Part shown: in pieces, positions 44,437 to 54,897 of the stretch | Layout of the letters: every line of letters begins with the position of its first letter | Numbering within the stretch: the stretch's first letter is position 1 | Made by a program: the position numbers and the translations under genes | Source of the DNA: Pachypanchax playfairii | Taxonomy: Eukaryota > Chordata > Actinopteri > Cyprinodontiformes > Aplocheilidae | Direction: 5' to 3' | Length of the DNA stretch: 64,000 nucleotides | NCBI GenBank assembly: GCA_006937955.1 | Contig: SSNP01000051.1 | Location: 1,408,750-1,472,749, forward strand | Notes under the pieces: generated by a model | Databases searched by the model: none | What the model was told of the DNA's origin: nothing | Seen by the model: the letters and a program-made list of their open reading frames with translations, nothing else

Positions 44437-45461
44437 AAGTCCCAACATCTGATATTTAGCTGGTGCACTTAATTTTAATAACATACGTACAGTGTCACCA
44501 TAGACGGAGCCAACATCTGCTGTTTGTTCCAAACAAACAAAGCATCTGTTTTTGTGCAGACGTGTTTTTCCTCTGTGGGAATCGAGGCTGATTTTTTGGT
44601 TTTGATGCTCATTTATTGTCACGATTCTTTTTCAGAGCCTTTATTGAAAGATGTTGTAGAAAACAAACTGTTGCGCGTCACAGTCCACCTGATTTTCATG
44701 CCTTTTACATGAGGGGGCAGCTGAGACGTGTTAGAACAAACTGATGCATCTTTGTGATCAGGGAGTGTGCCATACTTCAGGATGACTAACATATTTATTT
44801 TATACAGATAATAAGCCTATATAACCTCACTGCAGACTGTCTCAGAAAGAGAAACAAACCTTTAGACATTTACATCTGTTATTTTGAGCTTAGACTTTTT
44901 TTTTTTTTACTGATTCTAAACTTCAAAAATAAAATAATTTGGGATTTAATATAATGGTAACATCTGGTTTAGGGCGATGGTTTAATTAGATGTAAATAAA
45001 AGATCTTGCCATAACAGAAACCTCCTTAAACTTATCAATATCTTAACAGGTTATATAGTCAGTCTCTTAAATTAAATAATTCAACTATTTAATTCTGAAT
45101 GTATTTGAAATTTGTGTTCAGTAAACCTCTGCTTGTGTCCTAAATCTGTTCAGGCAGTTGTATAATCATTTCTTCCGCTGTAGTTGGTGTGACTGCTGTA
45201 ATAAATGTTCCTGAATCATCCAAGATCTGGAGTGTTTGCTACTTACATCTGCCTACGAGAGAAATGAAACAATCTTTTTCAGCAAGTGTTTTATTTTCTG
45301 AATCATTTAATTAAGAGACAATAAATTAAAGCGACTGTTTTTCAGCTGATTTATATATTCAGGATGTTCTGATTCTGCTACCAGCTGCGGCTCTGTTTTA
45401 TTATTACAAGATACTGTTATTGTGTATGACAGTCGTCAGGGTTACCACAGGCTGGTGGTAA
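44437..45461. other. rchy1 3' UTR and convergent SCPP-like 3' end
   Basis: Contains plus-strand AATAAA at about 44926 and at 45200-45205 (rchy1) and minus-strand AATAAA at 45402-45397, 60 nt after the SCPP-like stop. No other gene is seen. Confidence 0.55.
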
Positions 45462-46118
45462 TCAGCTGTCTCCTCTTGGTGGAGCCTGTTCAGGGGTTGT
45501 GAGCTGGATAGTGGAAGAAACTGGAGTTTCAGTCGGGGTCGATCCAGCAGGATCATCTATGGAAAACGAATGAGGTGCTGGTGTGACGAGCTGCAGAGGA
45601 AAATGGTAGAGTGGCTTTAAGATTAAACACTTGATTTGCACTGATGACTCTTTTTTCTTTTTACTTACAATATCACCAGCATTAAGAAATTCCCTCACAG
45701 GTTCAGAGGAACACAGAGACACATCTCCACCAAGAACTGTTAGACAGGGATCCTCTGGCATGAGTTGTAAAGCATCAACGTTGGTGGAGGTTTGAGGGTC
45801 CTCGGAGTTCGGCAGGGCTGAGGTTTCGAGTGTTGCTGAAGAAGGCTGAAGAAGCAACGCATCCATGGGGTCAGTCTGCATGTCTGTCTCTGTAAAATGT
45901 GTGGTGGTCTCCTCCGATGATTCAGACTCACTGGATTCTGAAGAACTGGATGAATCCTCACCTACATTTAAACAGACCTGTTCCAAACAATCATAAGTTC
46001 ATCACTGTATATTGTCATGAAATAGAAAAAAGAAGCAGCAGAGAAGAAAGTTACTTACAGGTTTAGATGTGACAGTAACCACAAATACAATCCAAAGTGT
46101 TGCTCCGATAACTTCCAT
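45462..46118 (-). CDS. Secreted acidic Ser/Glu-rich protein, probable SCPP-family member (165 aa)
   Basis: Three coding exons: 46059-46118, 45669-45977 and 45462-45590, all joined at phase 0. The first encodes a signal peptide plus the first mature residues (MEVIGATLWIVFVVTVTSKP). The second starts VCLNVGEDSSSSSESSESES, a dense run of S-x-E sites suited to secretory-pathway (Fam20C) phosphorylation, and continues acidic with many Thr/Ser. The third is short and Pro/Thr/Ser-rich (QLTTPEQAPPRGDS) and ends in RGD-S before the stop. Signal peptide alone on the first coding exon, phase-0 introns, an S-x-E cluster and low complexity are hallmarks of secretory calcium-binding phosphoproteins, which act in bone, tooth and scale mineral. 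I cannot assign a specific SCPP. Such genes diverge fast, so homology is not obvious from the sequence. Confidence 0.6.
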
Positions 46119-46892
46119 TGTGTTCTGTTCTGTATTTACACAAACATATGGAGAAGTTTTGTGCTGTATTATCTTTATATTTTGTCAGTTGAACACAAGT
46201 TGACAAGGTGTCTCCCAAATATCTTATAGAAAGTTGCTTCTAATAAGATAATTTCTTCTATTTGATTAAGGTTTAAAAATTGGTGTAAAACACTTTTGAT
46301 AATCTTTAAGTTATATAACTGAAATGCCCTTAAAAATGCAAACATTAAAATCTTTGAAATGAGGATGTTCATTTCAGAACATAAGGTTTAATAAAGAGTA
46401 TTTTTCTCTATCCCAACTTACCTCAAATATCTTCTAAGTGCAGGAACCCTTCAGATTGTAAAATGAGCCAAATTCTGGCTAAAAGTAAAGGCAAGTTTTC
46501 ACCTCGTGTCTTGACTAACAAAACATCTGAGCTGGGCACGTTTATATTGCTGTGGATATCTGTGGGGGCTTTACACCATCAATCCATCATCTGGTCTGTG
46601 TTCATGACATTACTGCATACAAGACAGTCCACTTTTGTTTCAGCAACAATCAAACCTGAATCATGTAACACCCACAGACTGAAATTAAAGCATTTAAAAT
46701 TCTTAAATAATAAGAGTGAGCACACCAGACATGGCTTCACAACCAGAGTAAACATGTGTTTTTGTGGTTTTAGCATAAACAATAGAAAGAATTTGGTTTA
46801 GACTTTAAATACAGTTGCAAATTCAAGGCACATGGAGACTGGGTTGACATGGAGAGACGTGCAGTGTTTGCTGCAAAAAAAAGTAAACTTAA
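46119..46892. other. Upstream region of the SCPP-like gene
   Basis: AT-rich; it would hold the promoter and any 5' UTR exon. No conserved motif recognised. Confidence 0.4.
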
Positions 46893-47284
46893 AGAGGCCA
46901 TTTCACAAATTTGTGACTATTTCTTATTAACCTGTAATATGAAACATTTTATATCTAAAAAACATTAAGAAACACTTATTAACAGACCTTTCAATCTGCA
47001 TGAAGATTTGTCAGGCTTTGGGCTGCAACTCAATAGTCGTAATTTGAATTTGCTGGACTCTGATTGGCTAACAAACTAGCCTATGAGAGCACGGCTTCCT
47101 GTTTCCTTTCCCACTGCGCATGGCAACATCAGACGTTCTCTCTTCCTTTTTGTTACGTCTTATGCTACAGCTTTTAGCTAGCTGCATGCTAGGTGTGGTT
47201 TCAACTGCAGGAGCTGATGAATACTAATGAATAGCTAAAATATTCAACAGAAACCTCAGAAAAACATTTAATGGAAGGGACTCT
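46893..47284 (+). mobile_element. TTAA-MITE family, copy D (complete, 392 bp)
   Basis: Flanked by TTAA at 46889-46892 and 47285-47288. Begins AGAGGCCATTTCACAAATTT and ends GAAGGGACTCT. Interior blocks (GCATGCTAGGTGTGGTTTCA, AATATTCAACAGAAACCTCA) are shared with copies A and C. Confidence 0.75.
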
Positions 47285-47851
47285 TTAAGGCAATGTTGTC
47301 CAATAAATTTCCCCATAGTTCATATTTTGAGTTGTTCCCTAACAAAATGTTGAGAATGCTGATGAAATGGGATGAGTTTGATTTGTACAGAACTAAATAA
47401 AAACCAGATGTTTAGATTTTTCAGCAACGTTTAACAGGACTGTCAAACTTCTGTGCCAGTTTATTAGAACTGTAGTTAAAACCTTCAGTGCATTGGGACT
47501 TCCCTGTCCAAATATCAGGGTAGTACAGAACTAGTTTGAGTCAGTTGAAATTTCTTATCTGAGAAGCATTTTAGTAACATTACCTGCCACCAGGTTCATT
47601 AAGACCTAAAGAGGTTTTAGATCCAATTAAGGTTTGGGTCATCAGTGTGTCAGACCTTGATATTTAATCACCAGAACCAAGTGATGTGAAAATAACCAGT
47701 ATAAACTGGATGGGTAACAAATTGCAGCTAAACTAAGTTGTTAATCTGACAAATGTGTCAAGAAAATAAAATAAAAAAAAAATAAAAAAAAACTTGACAG
47801 TGAACTTGATGAAAATGCACACCATTTATTAAAAAGTCCTTTCCCATATCA
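47285..47851. other. Spacer with the receptor gene 3' UTR
   Basis: Minus-strand AATAAA at 47830-47825 lies 22 nt past the receptor stop and is its likely polyadenylation signal. The rest shows nothing. Confidence 0.5.
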
Positions 47852-48556
47852 CTACTCCACAGAAGAGACGCCTTCCTGTAAAACAAGAGGACACCCACAT
47901 GAGTGAGATGATCATAAATCCAAGTAATAACTATTGATGGTAGATTTAGTTAAGCGTCACCTCTGGTTTGTTTGTGTCGGCCGGGGCAGTCTGTGTGCTG
48001 GGGGTCATTTCAGCTTTGCTCTCTAGGTCAGACATGCTCATCTCCTTCGTCTCTGGGTTTCCCACCCTAAAGAAAAAGAAACGTCATCTTGCAGTTGCCT
48101 TAGATCACATTACTGATCATGATCAGGGTGCCAACCTACAACTATAGCTTGGCCTGAAAGTAAAAGTGAATTACCTGGGGGCAGCACTCTTCCTTTTAAT
48201 TACCACTGCCATCACAGCAATGACCACAATTCCTGCGCAGAGACCCGCCACAGCATAAATGATTGGACCCTGCATGCTTTTCACAACGTGGTCCTTGCAG
48301 GAGCTTCCGCTGTAGCCCTCTGAACACAGACATTCAGTAACCCCGTCCACCTCCACACAGTGCCCATTGCCACTGCAGTGTTTCTGACCACACTGCTCAG
48401 CGTCCAGGTTCATGAGCTCATGACCAACATTGAGCGTGTTGTCCAAGTTCATCCCTGGAGAACGAAGGTGAGGAACAGAAGTGTTCTGTGGGCCAGCTGA
48501 ACTAAAGACCTTGGGTCTTGGCTGCTTCTTAAAACCAATACCTAAAAATATTTGGG

Positions 48557-48590
<34 letters not shown>

Positions 48591-48600
48591 NNNNNNNNNN

Positions 48601-48635
<35 letters not shown>

Positions 48636-51600
48636 TTTTAGATGCATTTAACCCACATTCTCGCCTTCCCAAATATATAAATAAAATAGTACACACAGTT
48701 TTCATCCCAGTGGTCAGAGCAGTCTGCATGTCCATCACAGAACTTCTCAATGGACAGGCAGGTTTGATCCAGGCACGGCCTGCTACCAGGTGAGCAGCGT
48801 TGCGCTGGGCTGCAATTTGTGTCTTTCACAACATGGTCATGAGCACAAGTGCATGTGCGGCTTGTTGGGGTGGCGAGGCAAAGGTGCTGACAGTTGCCAT
48901 TGTTTTTGGTACACTGGTTGGAACCTAAATGGAGATCCAGACAAATTGTTATTTAGAAATCTGAAGGATGTTTAAGACTGTCACTTTCCAGCCTGGATCT
49001 TTACCTGACTGACTGGATTTGCTGAATGTTTTTAAGCTGATCACTTTTGTACCAACTTCAAACCACAACTTCTGCTGCTGACCTTCTCTGTACCAGAGTC
49101 TAGTCATATCTAAGGATAAGGACAGGCATGAAATGTCACGCTATAGGCATTTGACAAATTATTCCATCAAGAGGTTCCGAACACCACATCAGCCAATTAA
49201 ATTTGGTCACAAGCCATTACCACTGAAAGTCATCCAGATCAGCTTGTCATCACCGAGGGTAACAGCAGTCAGGCCGTCACCAGCCTCCAGCTTGGTGTGT
49301 CCGGAGCCATCAATGTGAACAGAGTGGATTTCTCCCATTTCTTAAGGGAGACAGGAAAAAGGTTTACAAGTCATTATTCTGGTAGTTTGAAAAACAAACT
49401 GTTTCAGGAAAATCTTACTTGTTTCAGCCCAGTAGATTGTGTCACCATTACTGGAAAAGACCAGAGATGCAGGCTGGTATGCATCCTTCCACACAACTTT
49501 TCGCTCTGCACCATTCATATGCGAACATTCCAGCGTAGCCTTAGTACCTGTTTCTTGCAGATTTAGATTTGAGAAACAAATGCGTCCACTGGGAGGGTGC
49601 AGGGCAATACAGCCTATTCCACCGATCCCATCCTGTATGATAACAGCTGTGTGCTCTCCAGTTTGTGACGTGACCAGTAGGCGTGGCTGTTTGTTGCTGC
49701 TCCAGTATATGTTGAGGGTTATCCAGTCAAGGGCCATAGCAGTGATTGTGTCGTCTAACAGTTTGAGAAGTGGGCCCTGTGCAATCAAGATTGACTCATC
49801 CAGCCTGAAGGGAGTGAGTGAAGTAGAGCCATCATTTGTCAAAATCATCAAGTGATGCAATGGGCTGAAGTCCATGATGGTTGCTTCATTGGTTTTGGGG
49901 ATTTGCAGTGCCAGATGTTCAGGCCAGCCCTTCAACTCTGTTGCTGCTTGTTGAGACTTTAAGTAGACCTAAAGAAAAAGATTTTTTGGGGGGGGGTTAC
50001 TGCCTGAAGTCACCTAACCTAGTAGTCATGAACACAACTGTTCTACATCAGGGTCATGGTGCAAAGATTTCACATGGATTAAAGTTCCATCATTGATTGT
50101 AGTTTCTGACTGAGTATTTATATAGCAATGTTTACAACAAGGGTTTAAACAGTTGAAGCAATACACATGTTAAATGTTAAGGATGAACACCAGTAATATG
50201 ACACCCAAAACAAAAACTTAAATTTCTAAATATGCAGCCAAGTTACCAAATATTTACATGGTCACGTTAATGGCCTTTTGCAATAAATTCCCTTCAAGAA
50301 TCATGTTTCTATTGAAGTTGAATAGTTTAAAACCTTTGTTACTGTTGAGGGAGACAGTAAGAGCATGAATGTTGAAGAAAGCAGTTTGGAGCAGGTCAAA
50401 CCATCTTGAGTCAGTGAGAGACCAGAAGGACACTTGCAGACAGCCCTGCGTCTTGGAGCCAACACGCACATGTGTGAACAGTCCATCTTTTTGCAGGGGC
50501 TCTCAGTATCCATCTGGAGGATTGGGTGAATGATCTGAAACAGAAGTTATTTGTGCTTTAGTTGGAGCAGGGGTCTCAAACTCCAGGCCTCGAGGGCCAC
50601 TATCCTGCATGTTTTAGATGTTTCCCTGCTTCAACACACCTGATTCAAATGAACAAGTCGTTAACAGGCTTCTGCAGGACTTGTTGAAATAGAGGATTTG
50701 AATCAGGTGTGTTGAAACAGGGAAACATCTAAAACATGCAGGATAGTGGCCCTTGAAGCCTGGAGTTTGAGACCCCTGAGTTGGAGCATCACCTCATTTC
50801 CCCAAATACAAGTATGTCACGTATGGAGGGCACTAAAGTTATTATACAATGGATATCCCAAATCATGTCAAGACTTTACTTACCTTCACAGCAAAAGGCT
50901 GCCCAGGTCTCTTCAAGAGAACTTGTCGATTTTTACCAGAGAGTTTATTAGTAGCTTGTACCACCCTCCTCTTGGAGTCAGACCAATAAAGCATGTCATT
51001 GAACACAGCCAGAGCAAATGGATTTGTAGTCTCCTTCATCTGAAGAATCTGGAAGTGTTTAGACATCATTAAGTCTTGTGTTACCCATGTTCCTTGGGAG
51101 AGCTACCAGGTATTTTACCTTAAGGTCACCACCAGTCAGTGTAGAAGACCCAATAGCTCCCAGTCTTTCATCTGTCCAGTAGACCCTTTCAGAAATTATG
51201 TCCACAGCAATGCCACCAGGCCAGCCTAGACTTGAGTTCACCACTGCCCTCCTCTCTGAGCCATCCATCCCAGCACGCTCGATCTTCACCACATTACCAA
51301 TTTCTGTCCAAAACATGAGCCTAGAAGACAAAATGATGAATGCTGGTCTTTACAAGTGTTTGTGTAAAACGTCATACCAACCCTTTTTGTGGTAGCAAGG
51401 CCAAAGAGCGAGGCTGATCAAGGTCTTCATCCAGAATGATGCTTTTGTCTAGTGTTTTCACTGAAGTCTTTGCAAGTTTGACAGCAACAATGTGACTATT
51501 GACGCCATCAATCCAGTACAGGTTCCTTCCAAGCCAGTCCACAGCAACAGAATCAGCCCGGACACCTGAGGAAATTGCCTTTTGTATATTAATTTTCCTT

Positions 51601-52821
51601 TCTTACTACATGTGTAACAAATTCATTCTTTTCCAACCTTTAATGAAAATTCCTGTGGTCTTCTGGTCCATTGAAGACCACCTGATCGTCTCGGTGTCCA
51701 CACTAACCCAAAAGACTTTCTGATCTCTCCAGTCATAATCAAGAGACAAAATGGCCTTCTTGGCAGAGGATGACAAGACATCCAAGCTACTGCTTCGTAG
51801 GCCATACAAGTAGAGGTCCGTTTGGACTGATGTTAACAGAAGGGGTTCACCTGAGAAGCAAAGAACAGCCACATTAAACAACTCAGCATGTGCCCAGTCA
51901 TACAAGTTAAACTGGCATTTGTTCACATCTCTTACTAGGCTTTCACTTTGTATTACTATGGCTTGTTGGTTGTGTACAAATGAAACTATTAAAAAACTGG
52001 TTTGACATGGTGGATTGTGTGCAAGCTGGTGTCACTTAACATCCAAGTATCACTTCATTTAAATGACTAGAAACTGATGTTTTCTAGTAATTTGTTACGA
52101 GTAGATTTTAGAAACAAACCTGTGATCTTGCACTGGTATCCACCTGCTTCCATTATAAAACCTGGATGGCAGTCACACCAGTATGATCCTGGAGTATTGA
52201 TGCACAGATGACTGCACATAGCTGGTGTATTTCCATCACACTCATCTACATCAGCACACGTCTGCCCATCCTCCATCAGCTCATATCCTGTTGTACAGCG
52301 ACAACGCTGCACAAGAAATGTGCAACACTTCCATTTAAAGTCACTCTTTACTTTGGCCATCCTAAGTTAAAGTCTACATGGCATTTTCCCTTAGAGAGCT
52401 ACTTATGTGATTGAATTTGGACACAAGGATGCCCCTCACCGGTCCCTGTGGTGTGCTGTAGCAGCCCTGAGAGCAGCGGGTCTCATCTGCCACTGCACAA
52501 CGAGTTTGGCAGTTTCCACCTTCATCTGAACCATCAGCACAGTTTGTAATACCATTGCATACTTGAACTGGATCCAGGCACTCCATACTACCACACTGGA
52601 ACTGATGAGGGGAGCATGTCACTGTCCCACCTGCAATTACATAGGTGGACATTTATACAGAATTTAAGGTACATTGTTAGTTATGAGAAAACACTTGCTT
52701 TAAAAAGCAATTAGTGTTGGAAATTAAGAATTTGATTTCAGATTTCAGTCTTCAGTTTGCCAATTTGTCACCAGTTTAAGTGAAATTTTGTACATTTCTT
52801 TAACTCAGTGTCATTTAGTAC

Positions 52822-52852
<31 letters not shown>

Positions 52853-54897
52853 ACTCACATTCAGCCTCATCACTACCATCATCACAGTCCTCCATGCCAT
52901 CACACCTCCAGACTGCAGGAACACACCTTGTCTTTGATTTACACAACCACTGGAAGTCACCACAGCTGAGTGGAGTCACTGGGCAATCCTAAACAGATGA
53001 AAAATCATTCAGCCTTTTAGAACATAGATGCCCACGCCATGTTGGACTAAAGTGCTCAAGTTCATAAACTAAATGAAGAGTGCAGGGAATGCAGAACATT
53101 TACTGCACTCATGATTTAATACCATAACCCAACAGCCACCTTTTCATCCGAGCCATCTTTGCAGTCCTGATCTCCATCACAAAGCCACTCCTGCACCAGA
53201 CACTCCTTGCTTAGGGGGCAGTGGTGTTTAGTTGTACATACTGGTGCTTCAACACAGCCCTCTTCATCAGATCGGTCCCAACAATCTGGGTGTCCATCGC
53301 AAAGCATCAAGGCTGAAACACACTGGCCACTGGTGCATCTAAATTCAGTAGAACTGCATGCTTGATCAGCTTCAGGGAAGATGGATAAAAATCAGACTAC
53401 CTTCAAATCAACTCATCCAAGTAATACAAATCATCCAACATACCACAGTTTGCCTCATCAGTGCCATCTGCACAGTCCCTCTCGCCATCACACAGGAAAC
53501 TACTAGGGATGCAGCGGTTCTTATCATCGCATTGGTGAGCACAGCCCTCAATGCGTTTGGCACATTCTAGTTCATCTGAGCGGTCTTGACACTGGGGTAC
53601 ACCGTCACACACCTGGTTCTGCTCTATGCATTTCTTTCCATGGGCACACTGGAACTGGTCTGCAGCAGAAATATTTAGTCGTCACTGCACACAAGCAAAA
53701 GCTTGACGTGCATAATGGAAATTTAAATAGAACTATATCAACCAATTTCCCCCCCTAAGCCGATAAGCCATGGAGCTTATAGGGTTGGTGCTTAATGACA
53801 ACACAGCAGCAATTCAGTATCAAGTCTCCAACTTCTTAATTCAGTTACCATTTCCACATTCAGATAGGCAGTCTTCCTCATCCGAGCCATCTCTACAGTC
53901 TGCTTCCCCATCACAGACATGGTCATAGTGAACACAGTCCAAGTTGTCCTTGCAAGGTTTGGAGCCTAAAGTACACTTGATGGGACGAGATGGACCAGGG
54001 GCAGCAGACGCAGAAACAGAACTGGTCTCATCTTTGTCTTGGTCCACTGAGGAACAAAGAGATGAAAGTGACTAAAAGCAAAAATTAAACATCCAGCCAA
54101 CAGACTGATATTCTACTTACATACCGCAGCTTGACTCATCAGTGCCGTCCAAACAATCCCTCTCCCCATCACAGATGAAGCTTGCAGGCAGACAACGATT
54201 CTTGTCATCACACTGGTGAGCACAGCTTTCAGTTTGCTTCATGCAGTGCTGTTCATCTGAGAGGTCCTGACAGTGAAGTACCCCATCACACACCTGGTCC
54301 TTGTCTATGCACATCTTCCCATGGGCACACTGAAACTGGTCTGTTTGGATTAAGACATTTGGCAGATGTATTTGGTCACAACATGAACACAGAACAGCTT
54401 TATTCAAATACAGTTCAAGTTTGAAATGAAACATTCCAGTAGCTTCAGAGCAAAACATACACCACAATCCCACCAGAATATTCATGTAGTAAGTTTCACT
54501 GCCTAATTTTCTTATAGCAATTACATACTGAGTATTTAAAGTATGAAAAGTTTCTACTTCCAACTATTCAACTTTTAAATGTTAAGAAGTTCATCCTACC
54601 ATCACTGCATCCTGATTCACAGTCCTCTTCATCAGAACCATCCTTACAATCCTCCTCTCCATCACAAACATGGCGGTAGGGAATACACTCCGAGCCATCC
54701 TTGCACAGTTTAGTGCCCAGGTTGCACTTCATAAGACTGCTTCCTGCTGAAATAACTAGAACAAACAAAAAGAGGAGAATATGATAGAATATTTGTGGCT
54801 GCAAAGAGAAACAATCATGAAGCAGAATTATTTTCAGACACTTACCTTGCAAGTATGTTACTAACAACGCCACACAAACACATCCCCAGCCACCCAT
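47852..54897 (-). CDS. lrp13: LDL-receptor family protein, probable ovarian lipoprotein receptor Lrp13 (1343 aa)
   Basis: Twenty-one coding exons: 54846-54897, 54600-54746, 54125-54340, 53849-54046, 53444-53659, 53140-53369, 52859-52988, 52440-52630, 52120-52306, 51638-51850, 51382-51565, 51119-51320, 50884-51048, 50334-50534, 49419-49968, 49221-49340, 49005-49109, 48697-48924, 48175-48541, 47961-48066, 47852-47875. They sum to 4032 nt with every phase consistent. Order: signal peptide; ten LDL-receptor class A repeats (C-D-G-x-x-D-C-x-D-G-S/T-D-E); EGF and Ca-EGF (DVDECDGN); YWTD propeller (NLYWIDG, RVYWTDE, MLYWSDS); EGF; second propeller (NIYWSSN, TIYWAET); EGF; a further class A-like repeat; EGF; membrane helix at AVAGLCAGIVVIAVMAVVI; tail of about 45 residues. 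The tail has no NPxY (only NPET). Family members bind lipoproteins/vitellogenin by the class A repeats. The lrp13 name rests on layout and size; membership of the LDLR family is certain. Confidence 0.85.
48558..48633. repeat. Poly(A) tract broken by a 10-N gap (48591-48600)
   Basis: Long A run on both sides of ten Ns, in the receptor intron between the exons at 48697-48924 and 48175-48541. The gap does not touch coding sequence. Confidence 0.95.
50568..50778. mobile_element. hAT-type MITE, 211 bp, with 8-bp target duplication
   Basis: Starts CAGGGGTCTCAAACTCCAGG and ends with its complement. AGTTGGAG occurs exactly on both sides (50560-50567 and 50779-50786). It is almost a complete palindrome. 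It lies in the receptor intron between the exons at 50884-51048 and 50334-50534. Confidence 0.93.
52822..52848. repeat. Poly(A) run of 27
   Basis: A homopolymer just downstream (plus coordinates below) of the receptor exon 52859-52988; on the coding strand it is a T run 10 nt past the donor. Confidence 0.9.

Noticed and set aside
45599..45668. Read-through of the SCPP-like exon into the intron (one continuous 174-codon frame)
   Set aside because: The intervening 78 nt starts GTAAGT and ends CTGCAG on the minus strand, is Lys-rich, and removing it keeps phase 0; it is best read as an intron.
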